Shown here: positions 7,419-16,264 of the stretch, in pieces
Layout: every line of letters starts with the position of its first letter
How positions within the stretch are numbered: position 1 is the first letter of the stretch
From: CAZFLM01 sp964519955
GTDB taxonomy: Bacteria > Armatimonadota > Chthonomonadetes > Chthonomonadales > CAJBBX01
Reading direction: 5' to 3'
Length of the DNA: 36,186 nt
NCBI GenBank assembly: GCA_964519955.1
Contig: CAZFLM010000069.1
Location: forward strand, 1 to 36,186
Notes under the pieces: model-generated
What the model saw: only the letters and a program-made list of their open reading frames with translations
What the model was told of the DNA's origin: nothing
The model's database searches: none
Position numbers and translations under genes: made by a program

Positions 7419-9634
7419 CACGACCCCTCGATTTCGATCCAGGTGAAGCCGCCCGCCGGCACATCGACGTTGAGCCGCACGCGGTACTGGCGGTCCAGCT
7501 TGAGCGTGCGAGCCGGGCCGCCGCCCACGCGGACGCGCGCCGTGTCGGTGAGGCCCGTGTAGTAGAGCGGCAGCTCGATGGCCTTCTTCACGGGCGTCGT
7601 CAGCGGGTTGTAGACCATCGCGAGGCCGCGCGTCTTGAGCGCCGGGTTCACGTGCAGGATGGCGTCCAGGTCGCGCCCGTCGGGCCGGCGCACGTGGACG
7701 ATGTCGGAGTCGAGGATCGCGCGGTGCTCTTTGTAGAACCGCACCCACTTCCGGACCACGGCCAGCGTCTCGGGCGAGTCGAAGATCCGCGGGCCGCGGT
7801 AGCATGCCTGCGCCCCCGCCCCGAAGTTCTGCGCCAGGTGGTGCTCGTAGGCGTCGAGGTGGTCCTTCAGCGGCTCCAGCGTGGCAGCCGCGCCGCCGCC
7901 GTGGTACTGGGTCAGGGGCACGAACATCCAGCCCATGCTCGGCGCCTTCTCCCACGTTCCGTCGTACAGGTTCTGGCGGCCTAGCACGATCTGCATCTCG
8001 CGCGGCAGCGACCAGTTCGTCTCGCGGTACCCCATCGCCGACTTCGTGGAGCCGACAAGGAAGTACCAGTCCGGCACGTTCAGGTACGTACCGCGCTCGC
8101 GGCACCAGTGGTAGAACTCAGCGATCGTGCGCCACTGCGTCCACTGCGAGTCGTCGAGCCCGCGGTGGCCGGGGTGCCTCGTAGAGGCGCAGGGGTCGCC
8201 CGGATACGAGCCGTCGTGCTCCAGCAGGCAGAGCCCGGTCTTCTCGATGAAGGCACGCAGCTTGCGGAAGTACTCCTGGCCCCACACGCTGCCGATGCAC
8301 GGCGACGTGCCGAAGATCGCGCCGCCGGGCTTGCCGGTCTTCGGGTTGAGCACATCGTTGTCGTCGTCGATGTGGCGGCTGGCCAGCAGCGAGTAGCCGC
8401 CCAGCTCGACGCCCTTCGCCTTGCCGTAGTCGACCAACTCCTTGATGCGCGCGATGTACTCGGGCGACTCGTTCTCCACGTCGAACCCGCTGCCGAAGGA
8501 CATGATCAGCATCTCGAAGCCGGCCTGGGCGCACTGGTCGATGGCCGCCTTCACAGCCTCGGGCCGCGAGTTGGTCACGTGCATGAGGATCGGGTTCTCG
8601 GTGACCCACGGCGCGATGGTGCGGTACATCCGCCGCTGCGCCAGCCCGCGGCGCTCCCGGTCGCTGCTGTCGTGCACCAGTTCGAACACGCGGAAGGTCT
8701 CGAAGGTCCCGCCGGGCGCCACGGCCGCATCCGACCCATACTGCGGCTTGCACTCCAGCAGGCACGGGGTCTGGTACTCGTAGTTCACCTGCGTCACGTA
8801 GCGCGGGTCGTCGACCCAGCGCGCCACGCTCGTCGCGGTGCCCGGCGTCGCCCCGCAGAACGCCATATCGGCCTCGACGTGCAGCGCCGGGTGCTGCCAG
8901 CCCTCGCTCTTGCCCATGCCGGACTGGTACTCGACCGCGGCCAGCACCTCGCTGACGAAGGAGCTGACGCGCACCTCGCGCCCGGTGCCGTTGGTCAGCG
9001 AGACCCACTTGCACAGGAGTGGGATGCCGTCGTACAGCTCGTAGTGGACCGTCGCGACGAGGCCCTTCAGCGCAGCGTCGCCCGGCTCGAAGCGCAGCGC
9101 CAGCGACGCGCCCGGCGGCGGCCAGGGCTGCCCCGAGTTGTAGCGTGCGCGCTTCCACCCGAACCGCGCCGCAGGCTTGCCGACCTCGAAGCCCGTACAC
9201 TGCCACGCGGCAGGATCCGGCTTCATCGCGTCGACCCACTCGCGGCGCAGATACGCGTAGTCCGGCTGTCCGACGAGCCCACCGATGACCTGCGGCTTCC
9301 CGTCGATGCTCAGCTTCGCCTCGGGCGATACCGCGCGCAGCACAGCCTCACCCGTCATCAGGTTGTCGAACCCCACGCACGCCCCGCCCGGCGATAGCCG
9401 CCACTCCCGCCGGATCAGCCCGTTGGTCATCACGACCTGCGTCGGGTTGTCGCCTCGGTACACGCCCGCCTTCCGCCCTGTCGGCGCAACCAGCCAGTCG
9501 GTGCCGGCGGGCGCGGCGAGCTGCGGGGTTAGCTTCGGCAGCCTGGCGACTGCGCCGTCCATCGACTGGGCCATCGCTGAGCCTCCCATCGTGCCCACCA
9601 GCAGGCAGGCCAGTGCCGCGCCGCGGCCGGTCAT
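7418..9634 (-). CDS. Secreted GH36/GH27-like alpha-galactosidase-type protein
   Basis: 738 residues. The start ATG overlaps the GH42 stop in ATGA. It has an N-terminal signal peptide (to about residue 22, ...GGSAMAQ). Residues about 30-340 form a beta-sandwich (VVMTNGLIRREWRLSPGG, VHYELYDGIPLLCKWVSLTN) of the kind found before the barrel in clan GH-D. A TIM barrel follows (about 345-640), with AGFEMLIMSFGSG and KAKGVELGGYS. LLEHDGSYPG places D474 where clan GH-D enzymes have their catalytic nucleophile. A small beta domain ends the protein. The usual WD motif of classic alpha-galactosidases is not obvious, so the exact family is uncertain. Its placement between GH42 and a GH20-like gene suggests joint breakdown of galactose-containing plant side chains. 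Confidence 0.65.
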   Translation of the reverse strand: MTGRGAALACLLVGTMGGSAMAQSMDGAVARLPKLTPQLAAPAGTDWLVAPTGRKAGVYRGDNPTQVVMTNGLIRREWRLSPGGACVGFDNLMTGEAVLRAVSPEAKLSIDGKPQVIGGLVGQPDYAYLRREWVDAMKPDPAAWQCTGFEVGKPAARFGWKRARYNSGQPWPPPGASLALRFEPGDAALKGLVATVHYELYDGIPLLCKWVSLTNGTGREVRVSSFVSEVLAAVEYQSGMGKSEGWQHPALHVEADMAFCGATPGTATSVARWVDDPRYVTQVNYEYQTPCLLECKPQYGSDAAVAPGGTFETFRVFELVHDSSDRERRGLAQRRMYRTIAPWVTENPILMHVTNSRPEAVKAAIDQCAQAGFEMLIMSFGSGFDVENESPEYIARIKELVDYGKAKGVELGGYSLLASRHIDDDNDVLNPKTGKPGGAIFGTSPCIGSVWGQEYFRKLRAFIEKTGLCLLEHDGSYPGDPCASTRHPGHRGLDDSQWTQWRTIAEFYHWCRERGTYLNVPDWYFLVGSTKSAMGYRETNWSLPREMQIVLGRQNLYDGTWEKAPSMGWMFVPLTQYHGGGAAATLEPLKDHLDAYEHHLAQNFGAGAQACYRGPRIFDSPETLAVVRKWVRFYKEHRAILDSDIVHVRRPDGRDLDAILHVNPALKTRGLAMVYNPLTTPVKKAIELPLYYTGLTDTARVRVGGGPARTLKLDRQYRVRLNVDVPAGGFTWIEIEGS

Positions 9635-11700
9635 TGCCCCACTCCGCTCGCTGTGCGGACCAGCACAGCCGAGCCGTACCCGGGCAGCTCCAGCCGACTG
9701 CCCACCGGGGCGCCGGTCAGCATGTCGGTCAGGCCACCCTCCGCGAAGGTAACGGCGGCCGGCTCGCGCGTGAAGTTGAGGACGAAGAGGTAGTCGCGCT
9801 CGCCGTCCGTGCGCATCTGCAGCGTGACGCCCTCGGGCACGCTGGCGTCGGCGACGCTGTTCAGGCCGAGCCGCGTGATGAGGGCGCTGTAGAAGTTGGA
9901 GTTGAACCGCTCGTCGTTGCGCGATGCGACGTAGTACGCCTCCCCGTCGCCATACGGGTTGCGGGTCAGCGCGGGCTCGCCGTCATAGAACTGGCCGCCG
10001 TACGTCGCCAACACCTCGGCGCCCTCCGCGTGGATGCGCTCGCAGAAGAGGCGCGCCGCGTACTCGTCCTCCAGACCCAGGTCGTTGCCCTCGGCGGGAA
10101 CCACCGGGCAGCTCTCGTCCTCGTAGAGCGAGTCCAGCTCCTCCGCCCACACGCCCACGATCGGACGCAGCGGCCCAGGGAAGCCGCCCAGGAAGCACAG
10201 GTCGTTCTCGTTGGCGATGCCGCTCCAGTACGTGGTGACGAACGTGCCGCCGGCGCGCACGAACGCCTCGATCCGCTCCGCCACGCCCGGCCGCAGCATG
10301 TAGAGCATCGGCGCGACCAGCAGCTTGTAGCCGGAGAAGTCGCCGTCCATGTCGATCACGTCGACCGGCACCCCGTTCGACCAGAAAGGCTGGTAGTTCG
10401 CCACGCACGTGGCGGTGTAGTCGCGCCCGCGCTGCCGGGGCCCCCACGCCGCCTCGATGGCCCAGTTGCACTCCCAGTCGTAGATGAGCGCGACCTCGGC
10501 CTTCACCGTCGTGCCGATCACCGGCTGCAGCTTCTCCAGCGCCTCGCCGACCTGCGCCACGTCGCGGAAGACGCGCGTGTTCTCGTGGCCGCTGTGCGTC
10601 ACCACCGCGCCGTGGAACTTCTCGCCGCCGCCGCGCGAGGCCCGCCACTGGAAGTACTGCACGGTGTCCGACCCGTGCGCCACGGCCTGCAGCGAGGAGA
10701 GCAGGTGCATCCCGGGCCGCTTCAGCTTGTTCACCGGCATCCAGTTGCAGGAGCTGGGCGTGCTCTCCATCAGCATGAACGGCTTGCCGCCCTTGAGGCA
10801 GCGGTAGATGTCGTGGATGAACGAGACGCCGGCCGCCGTGCGCCAGTCGCCGTCGCGGTCGTGATAGAAGGGGTAGTTGTCCCACGACACGATGTCGAGG
10901 TGCGGCGCCATCTTCCAGTAGTTCAGGCCGCCGTAGGTGCCCATCAGGTTCGTCGTCACGGGGACGCCCGGGGTGACACGCCGCAGCACCTCGGCCTCGT
11001 TCAGCATCGAGTCGATGGTCTGGTCGGTGACGAAACGCTGCCAGTCGAGGTTCAGCGCCATCACCGCGCCCTCGCCGTACGGCCCGCCCGGCGACTCGAT
11101 CTGCTCCCACGCGGTGTAGTCGTGGCCCCAGAACCTGGACCACCACTGCTCGTTCAGCGTATCCAGCGAGCCGTACTTGCGCTTCAGCCACTCGCGGAAC
11201 GCGGCCTGGCACAGCTCGCAGTGGCAGTCGCCGCCGTACTCGTTGTAGATGTGCCACACGAGCAGCGCCGGGTGGTCCTTGTAGCGCGCGGCGAGATGCT
11301 CCGCGACGAGGCGGCACTTCTCGCGGTAGATGGGCGAGGTGAGGCACGTGTTCACGCGGTTCCCGTGCAGCCGCCGCACGCGGTCGGCCCCGACGCGCAG
11401 GATCTCGGGATACTTCGCGGACATCCAGGCAGGCTGCGCGGCGCTCGGCGTGGCCAGGACCGCGTATCCCCCGTTCTCGGCGAGCAAGTCCATCACGCGG
11501 TCGAGCCAGCCGAACTCGAACCGGCCCTCCTCGGGTTCCAGATGGACCCACGAGAAGATGCCGACCGACATGGCGTTGCAGTGCGCCAGCTTCATCAGGC
11601 GCATGTCTTCCGTCCAGACCTCCGGCGTCCACTGGTCCGGGTTGTAGTCGCCGCCGTGGAGGAAAGCCGGGCACTTCGGGCTGATGGGTGGGTGCTTCAT
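9631..11700 (-). CDS. GH42 beta-galactosidase
   Basis: 689 residues, normal for GH42. ATG 11700 has AGGA about 8 nt upstream; a longer frame to ATG 11826 lacks a ribosome site. The N-terminal barrel starts with FLHGGDYNPDQW and SVGIFSWVHLEPEEG. The acid/base is E154 in WHIYNEYG and the nucleophile is E312 in FMLMESTPS. C119, C159, C161 and C164 (NTCLT and CHCELC) match the zinc-binding cysteine cluster known in this family. The trimerisation domain (about 400-600) and a small C-terminal beta domain follow. No signal peptide is seen, so it is probably cytoplasmic, although its two coupled partners are secreted. First gene of a three-gene operon, divergent from the GH78 gene. Confidence 0.93.
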   Translation of the reverse strand: MKHPPISPKCPAFLHGGDYNPDQWTPEVWTEDMRLMKLAHCNAMSVGIFSWVHLEPEEGRFEFGWLDRVMDLLAENGGYAVLATPSAAQPAWMSAKYPEILRVGADRVRRLHGNRVNTCLTSPIYREKCRLVAEHLAARYKDHPALLVWHIYNEYGGDCHCELCQAAFREWLKRKYGSLDTLNEQWWSRFWGHDYTAWEQIESPGGPYGEGAVMALNLDWQRFVTDQTIDSMLNEAEVLRRVTPGVPVTTNLMGTYGGLNYWKMAPHLDIVSWDNYPFYHDRDGDWRTAAGVSFIHDIYRCLKGGKPFMLMESTPSSCNWMPVNKLKRPGMHLLSSLQAVAHGSDTVQYFQWRASRGGGEKFHGAVVTHSGHENTRVFRDVAQVGEALEKLQPVIGTTVKAEVALIYDWECNWAIEAAWGPRQRGRDYTATCVANYQPFWSNGVPVDVIDMDGDFSGYKLLVAPMLYMLRPGVAERIEAFVRAGGTFVTTYWSGIANENDLCFLGGFPGPLRPIVGVWAEELDSLYEDESCPVVPAEGNDLGLEDEYAARLFCERIHAEGAEVLATYGGQFYDGEPALTRNPYGDGEAYYVASRNDERFNSNFYSALITRLGLNSVADASVPEGVTLQMRTDGERDYLFVLNFTREPAAVTFAEGGLTDMLTGAPVGSRLELPGYGSAVLVRTASGVGQ

Positions 11701-11891
11701 GGTGGGTGTCCTGGGGTACGGGATGACAGATCGGCCGCGCCGCACGAGCGGCTCCAGGAGTAGATTGCGACGGGATGATGCGATCCTCCTACCGGCGAGG
11801 CGCGTCGCGGGGTATAAGGTAGTCATCAGTACTGCGTCCGTACACCTGAAGAGGCACTGCACCACCCACCCCGTCCTGTTGGGAGCACCCG

Positions 11892-14873
11892 ATGACCCGT
11901 CTGCCTGCCCTGTGTCTTGCCGTCTGCCTTGCGTGTCTGGCCGTCGCCTTGGCGCCGGTGCGAGCATATGCCGCCACGCCGGACCTGCGCGCGACGAACC
12001 TGCGCTGCGAGTATCTTGTCGACCCGGTCGGCGTCGACGCGCAACAGCCGCGTCTGAGCTGGATCGTGGAGTCGCCCGCCCGCGGTCAGGAGCAGTCCGC
12101 CTACCGCATCGTCGTGGCGTCCTCGCCGGCGGTCCTGCGCCAGAACCGCGGCGACCTCTGGGACACGGGGAAGGTCGCCTCGCATGAGACCGCGCAGATC
12201 GCCTACGCCGGCAAGCCGCTGGCCTCTTGCCAGGTCTGCTGGTGGAAGGTACAGGTGTGGGATGCCGGGGACGCCGCGAGCGACTGGAGCGCCCCGTCCT
12301 CCTGGACGATGGGCCTGCTGCAGGCATCGGACTGGACCGGGAAGTGGATCGGCGCCGCCCCCGAAGAAGGAGGCGACCCCGTCTACCGCCCGGCCGCGAT
12401 GCTGCGCCATACCTTCCAGGTGAAGGGCGCGCCGGCGCGCGCGCTCCTCATCGTGACGGCTGCCGGGCTGTACCAGGCGCACGTCAACGGCAAGCGGGTA
12501 GGCGACGACTACCTGGCACCCGGCTGGACCGAGTACGGCAAGCGCACTTACTACCGGATGTACGACGTGACCGCGCTGCTTCGCAAGGACGCCGCCAATG
12601 CGATCGGCTTCATGCTGGGCGACGGCTGGTACGGGCTGCACCACGGCGGACGCGGCAAGCTCGCCATCCTCGCGCAGCTCCGCCTCGTCTACCCAGGGGG
12701 AAAGGTCGAGCAGGTCGTCACCGACGAGAAGTGGAAGACGACGCTTGGCGGCCCCATCCGCATGGCCGACATCTACAACGGCGAGACCTACGACGCCCGG
12801 CGCGAGATCGCCGGCTGGGCGACGGCCGGCTTCGACGACAGCACGTGGACCGCGGCCACCATCCGCACCGATGGGCCGGATCGGCGTTCCTGGCGCGATG
12901 TAACCGATCGCGTCCGCGCGGCCGTCCGCGACGGCGCCCTCCGCATCGCCGCAAGCAACACCACGATGGGCGGCGACCCGATCTACGGCATCGGTAAGTC
13001 GCTGCGGGTGTCGTTCCACCTGGATGGCGCGAGCGGCGACCGAACCGCCTCCGAGAACGAGACGCTCGTGCTCGGGCCTGCGGCCAGCCCGGGCGGCCTC
13101 GTGATCGACAAGGCCGAGTATGGCGCCGACGCGCCGGCCGACCCGGTCGTCTCCGCCCTCCGGCAGGCCCATCCCGGCCCGCCGGTGCGCAAGACCGGCG
13201 AAGTCAGAACGGTCAGCGTGAAGCAGCCCAAGCCGGGCGTCTTCGTGTACGACCTGGGCCAGAACATAGTCGGCTGGGTGCGGCTGAAGGTGCGCGGGGA
13301 GGCCGGCACGCAGGTGACGCTGCGCTTCACCGAGATGCTGAACCCGGACGGCACCGTCTACACCACCAACCTGCGCCACGCCAAGTGCACCGATCAGTAC
13401 ACACTGCGGGGCGGCGGAGTGGAGACTTGGGAGCCACGGTTCACGTTCCACGGCTTCCGCTACGTGGAGGTGACCGGATTCCCCGGCCCCCCCGGCCCAG
13501 ATGCCGTCACCGGCGTCGTCCTCTGCTCCGACAACCGTACAACCGCCGACTGGGTGTCGAGCGATGCGCGGCTGAACCGGCTCTACCAGAACATCGTCTG
13601 GGGCCAGCGCGGCAACTACCTCGAGGTGCCAACAGACTGCCCGCAGCGCGATGAGCGGATGGGCTGGACGGGCGACGCCCAGGCGTTCATCCCGACGGGC
13701 GCCTACAACCAGGACGTCGCGGCCTTCTTCACTGCGTGGCTGCGCACGTTCTGCGACTGCCAGACCGCCGAGGGCGGCTTCCCGAACGTCGCGCCGAAGG
13801 GCTGGGGCGTCTCGCCGGGCTGGGGCGACGCCGGCATCATCTGCCCCTGGACCGTCTACCGCCACTACGGCGACACACGCATCCTGGCCGAGCACTACGA
13901 AGACATGGCGCGGTGGATCGAGTACCTCCGCGTTCGCAGCAGCAATCTGATCCGGCCGGCCGAGGGCTTCGGCGACTGGCTCAACGTGGGAGACGAGACG
14001 CCCAAGGAAGTGATCTCGACCGCCTACTTCGCCCACGTCACCAGCCTGATGTCGCAGATCGCCACCGTGCTCGGCAAGACGGAGGATGCCGCCAAGTACG
14101 ACGCGCTCGCCGGGCGGATCCGGGCGGCGTTCAACCAGACGTTCGTAGGCGAGGACGGCCGCATCCGGGGAGATAACCAGGCCGGCTACGTCCTCGCGCT
14201 CGCGTTCGACATCCTCACGCCGGCCAACAAGGCGGCCGCATCCAAGCGCCTCGTCGAGCTGATCGCCGCGCGGCACGACCACCTCTCGGTCGGCTTCCTT
14301 GGCGTGCCGGTCATCCTGCCGGTCCTCACCGAGATCGGCCGAACCGACCTGGCCTGGAAGCTGATGATGAACGACACGTATCCCTCGTGGCTCTACGAGG
14401 TGAAGAACGGCGCCACGACGATCTGGGAGCGCTGGGACGGGTGGACGACGGACAAGGGGTTCCAGACGCCGGCCATGAACTCGTTCAACCACTATGCGTT
14501 CGGATCGTGCGGGCAGTGGATGTTCGAGACGGCGGCCGGTATCGCCGCGAGGGACGCAGGGTACCGCGAGCTGGTCATCCGGCCGAGGCCGGGCGGCGGC
14601 ATCACCTCGCTCAAGGCACACTACGACTCGGTGCGAGGGCGCATCGCCACCGCATGGACCACGGCCGCCGGCAAGCTGCGCCTCGATGTCACGATCCCCG
14701 CTAACGCGAGCGCCGAGGTGTGGGTGCCGGCGGCGAGCGCAGAAGCGGTGAGCGAGGGCAGCGGCCCGGCATCGCAGGCGGCGGGCGTCCGGTTCCTGCG
14801 CGCCGAGGACGGATGCGCCATCTTCGGCGTCGGCTCGGGCCACTACACCTTCTCGGCGCCTCTGGCGCGCTGA
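11892..14873 (+). CDS. Secreted GH78 alpha-L-rhamnosidase with an inserted DUF3395-like module
   Basis: 993 residues. ATG 11892 follows GGGAG by 6 nt. It has a signal peptide to about residue 28 (...PVRAYAA). Fn3-like and beta-sandwich domains begin with LRATNLRCEYLVDPVGVDAQ and PRLSWIVES. The sequence AGLYQAHVNGKRVGDDYLAPG marks the carbohydrate-binding domain. YDLGQNIVGWVRLKV precedes the (alpha/alpha)6 catalytic barrel. Its acidic box DCPQRDERMGWTGD (about 582-595) and E846 in TTIWERWDGW are the expected active-site elements, so it should cleave terminal alpha-L-rhamnose. Odd: residues about 334-425 are an extra segment, DVTDRVRAAVRDGALRI...LRVSF...ENETLVLG, not usual in GH78. It sits between the carbohydrate-binding domain and the PVRKTGE segment. 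A terminator follows directly. Confidence 0.92.
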   Translation: MTRLPALCLAVCLACLAVALAPVRAYAATPDLRATNLRCEYLVDPVGVDAQQPRLSWIVESPARGQEQSAYRIVVASSPAVLRQNRGDLWDTGKVASHETAQIAYAGKPLASCQVCWWKVQVWDAGDAASDWSAPSSWTMGLLQASDWTGKWIGAAPEEGGDPVYRPAAMLRHTFQVKGAPARALLIVTAAGLYQAHVNGKRVGDDYLAPGWTEYGKRTYYRMYDVTALLRKDAANAIGFMLGDGWYGLHHGGRGKLAILAQLRLVYPGGKVEQVVTDEKWKTTLGGPIRMADIYNGETYDARREIAGWATAGFDDSTWTAATIRTDGPDRRSWRDVTDRVRAAVRDGALRIAASNTTMGGDPIYGIGKSLRVSFHLDGASGDRTASENETLVLGPAASPGGLVIDKAEYGADAPADPVVSALRQAHPGPPVRKTGEVRTVSVKQPKPGVFVYDLGQNIVGWVRLKVRGEAGTQVTLRFTEMLNPDGTVYTTNLRHAKCTDQYTLRGGGVETWEPRFTFHGFRYVEVTGFPGPPGPDAVTGVVLCSDNRTTADWVSSDARLNRLYQNIVWGQRGNYLEVPTDCPQRDERMGWTGDAQAFIPTGAYNQDVAAFFTAWLRTFCDCQTAEGGFPNVAPKGWGVSPGWGDAGIICPWTVYRHYGDTRILAEHYEDMARWIEYLRVRSSNLIRPAEGFGDWLNVGDETPKEVISTAYFAHVTSLMSQIATVLGKTEDAAKYDALAGRIRAAFNQTFVGEDGRIRGDNQAGYVLALAFDILTPANKAAASKRLVELIAARHDHLSVGFLGVPVILPVLTEIGRTDLAWKLMMNDTYPSWLYEVKNGATTIWERWDGWTTDKGFQTPAMNSFNHYAFGSCGQWMFETAAGIAARDAGYRELVIRPRPGGGITSLKAHYDSVRGRIATAWTTAAGKLRLDVTIPANASAEVWVPAASAEAVSEGSGPASQAAGVRFLRAEDGCAIFGVGSGHYTFSAPLAR

Positions 14874-14890
14874 GTGGCTGCGCTATCCGA

Positions 14891-14929
14891 CAGGTATCCG
14901 GCAAGGCGCGAGCTGTCGCCGGATACCTG
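14891..14929 (+). terminator. Rho-independent terminator after GH78
   Basis: CAGGTATCCGGC (14891-14902) pairs perfectly with GCCGGATACCTG (14918-14929). The 12-bp stem is followed by TTTGTT. It lies 18 bp after the GH78 stop and separates it from the prepilin unit. Confidence 0.9.
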
Positions 14930-14955
14930 TTTGTTCGCCAATGCCGAGATCGGCC

Positions 14956-14985
14956 TTGACAGAGCCCGGGTGAAACCTAGATAAT
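14956..14985 (+). promoter_or_regulatory. Sigma-70-type promoter of prepilin copy 2
   Basis: TTGACA at 14956-14961, an 18-nt spacer and GATAAT at 14980-14985. A start near 14992 gives an untranslated leader of about 310 nt before ATG 15304, long for a bacterial mRNA. Confidence 0.8.
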
Positions 14986-14994
14986 GGGGTGACT

Positions 14995-15018
14995 GTGACA
15001 CATTGCGCAATGTGCCAC
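14995..15018. promoter_or_regulatory. 24-bp palindrome at the transcription start, probable repressor operator
   Basis: The 16-bp core CACATTGCGCAATGTG (14999-15014) is a perfect palindrome. GTG and CAC extend it on the outside, with one mismatched pair between. The TTGCGCAA centre is of the type bound by LacI/GalR-family dimers. It overlaps or just follows the predicted start point, the blocking position for a repressor. It could also form a 5' RNA hairpin. Confidence 0.7.
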
Positions 15019-15303
15019 GCGCTGTTCTTCATAGGAGTCGCGGCCTGCCGCCGATCTGACCCGTGCGCCCCCTGACGGTGCTCCGTAGTTCGGCCCATCT
15101 TTTGCTTGACGTACCAGTAGCCAGAATGCACCGCTCGCCATAGATCCTCGCTTCGCTTCTACCTCCCTGAGGCGTACAGTGATGGCCCCTGGGTTGCGTG
15201 TGCTTGCCGGGCAGATGCCCGGCGGGCGCGCCAGCGCGCGTGCCGGCTAGCGACGACCGTGGAACCGTGTGGCCCTGCGCCAACATTCCGAAAGGACCAG
15301 TTC
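15019..15303 (+). promoter_or_regulatory. Long structured 5' leader of prepilin copy 2
   Basis: About 285 nt with no convincing reading frame. A perfect 7-bp stem with an AGAT tetraloop (GCCGGGCAGATGCCCGGC, 15206-15223) and a GCGCGC-rich stem follow near 15225-15245. No known riboswitch class is recognised. AAAGGA lies 7 nt before the start codon. The length could allow post-transcriptional control. Confidence 0.4.
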
Positions 15304-15984
15304 ATGAACACCCGTCGTGCGTTCACCCTGATCGAGCTGCTAGTCGTGATCGCGATCATCGCCATTCTAGCCGCGATCCTGTTCCCGGTCTTCGCTCAGG
15401 CGCGCGCCAAGGCCCGCGCGGCCACCTGCACCTCCAACGTCAAGCAGATCAACCTGGCGATCGCCATGTATGTCCAGGACTACGACGAGCGGTGGCCCTT
15501 CCTCTCCTGGGTCGACGGCGTCAATACCCAGGGTCTGCACTGGCTTGTGTCGACCGCGCCGTACATCAAGAGCAAGCAGGTTTGGCAGTGCCCCGACGGC
15601 GGCGACACCCTGGGCACGCTCGGCGGCTGGACGGAGGCGAACGGCTACACGAACCAGTACTGCCACTACACGTGGAACGAGTCCGCGGGCTGGGCCACCA
15701 AGATCGCGGTCTGCAACAACGTCGCGACGACCTACCTCCTCATGGACAAGGGCAACTCGCAGTGCTTCACCACGTGGTATGACTGGGTCGGCCGCGCGCA
15801 GAACACCGTGACGGACAACTGGACCTCGCAGCCTGGCCCGCACAACGAGGGCAAGCTGGTCGGGTTCGCGGACGGCCACGTGAAGTTCATGAAGAGCAAG
15901 GCCATCACGTTCAAGGATGCGCAGGACGTCGGCCAGACCGGGTACGACGCCAACTCGCAGTTCTACGGTCGCGTCCAGAACTAG
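15304..15984 (+). CDS. Prepilin-like protein with H-X9-DG C-terminal domain (copy 2)
   Basis: 226 residues from ATG 15304 (AAAGGA upstream); the earlier in-frame GTG at 15259 lacks a ribosome site. The leader MNTRRA precedes FTLIELL, so the residue before the cleavage point is Ala rather than the usual Gly. The hydrophobic helix and LFPVFAQARAKAR follow. HNEGKLVGFADGHVKF near the C-terminus gives H-X9-DG. The middle is rich in Trp, Tyr and Asn with a few Cys. It is a single-gene unit with its own promoter, start-site palindrome and terminator. Likely membrane-anchored or fibre-forming pseudopilin. It lies directly after the rhamnosidase, so a link with sugar capture or hydrolase export is plausible but unproven. 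Confidence 0.9.
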   Translation: MNTRRAFTLIELLVVIAIIAILAAILFPVFAQARAKARAATCTSNVKQINLAIAMYVQDYDERWPFLSWVDGVNTQGLHWLVSTAPYIKSKQVWQCPDGGDTLGTLGGWTEANGYTNQYCHYTWNESAGWATKIAVCNNVATTYLLMDKGNSQCFTTWYDWVGRAQNTVTDNWTSQPGPHNEGKLVGFADGHVKFMKSKAITFKDAQDVGQTGYDANSQFYGRVQN

Positions 15985-16017
15985 CGGCGCGGGCAAACGC
16001 CTGTCACACAGTGGCAG

Positions 16018-16047
16018 CAGGGGAGCGGGCACGCGCCGGCTCCCCTG
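16018..16047 (+). terminator. Rho-independent terminator after prepilin copy 2
   Basis: CAGGGGAGC (16018-16026) pairs with GCTCCCCTG (16039-16047) and is followed by TTTGCTGTT. It lies about 33 bp after the stop codon. Confidence 0.85.
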
Positions 16048-16134
16048 TTTGCTGTTGGGCCTCCTGTCTGATCTCCGCTCACCCCTTGAGTGCCGCCTCC
16101 CTCGGCCCCGAGACGCGATCATCTCCTCACCCTA

Positions 16135-16163
16135 TTGACAATCAGGGCAGTTCGCCTGATAAT
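16135..16163 (+). promoter_or_regulatory. Sigma-70-type promoter of prepilin copy 3
   Basis: TTGACA at 16135-16140, a 17-nt spacer and GATAAT at 16158-16163. The predicted start near 16170 gives a leader of about 95 nt. Confidence 0.85.
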
Positions 16164-16172
16164 CAATACGTG

Positions 16173-16207
16173 GAGTCTCCGTCGCTGCTCTGCGCCGATG
16201 GGGACTC
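16173..16207 (+). promoter_or_regulatory. 5' leader hairpin of prepilin copy 3
   Basis: GAGTCTCC (16173-16180) can pair with GGGGACTC (16200-16207), with one G-U pair, just after the predicted start point. The same position is occupied by an inverted repeat in the other three prepilin units. It could stabilise the mRNA end or be a protein site. Confidence 0.4.
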
Positions 16208-16264
16208 GAGGTTGTGTGAGCACAGGTCAGCCCGTCACCCTCTCGGTGGAAAAGGAGTGTCCAG

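Noticed and set aside
11826..14843. Reading frame of over 1000 codons on the minus strand opposite the GH78 gene
   Set aside because: It is a shadow frame: Arg/Val/Ala/Asp-rich without domains, lying exactly under a well-supported GH78 gene. Long antisense frames are expected at this GC content.
15019..15303. Known riboswitch in the long leader
   Set aside because: Hairpins are present but no conserved core of any class I know could be matched.
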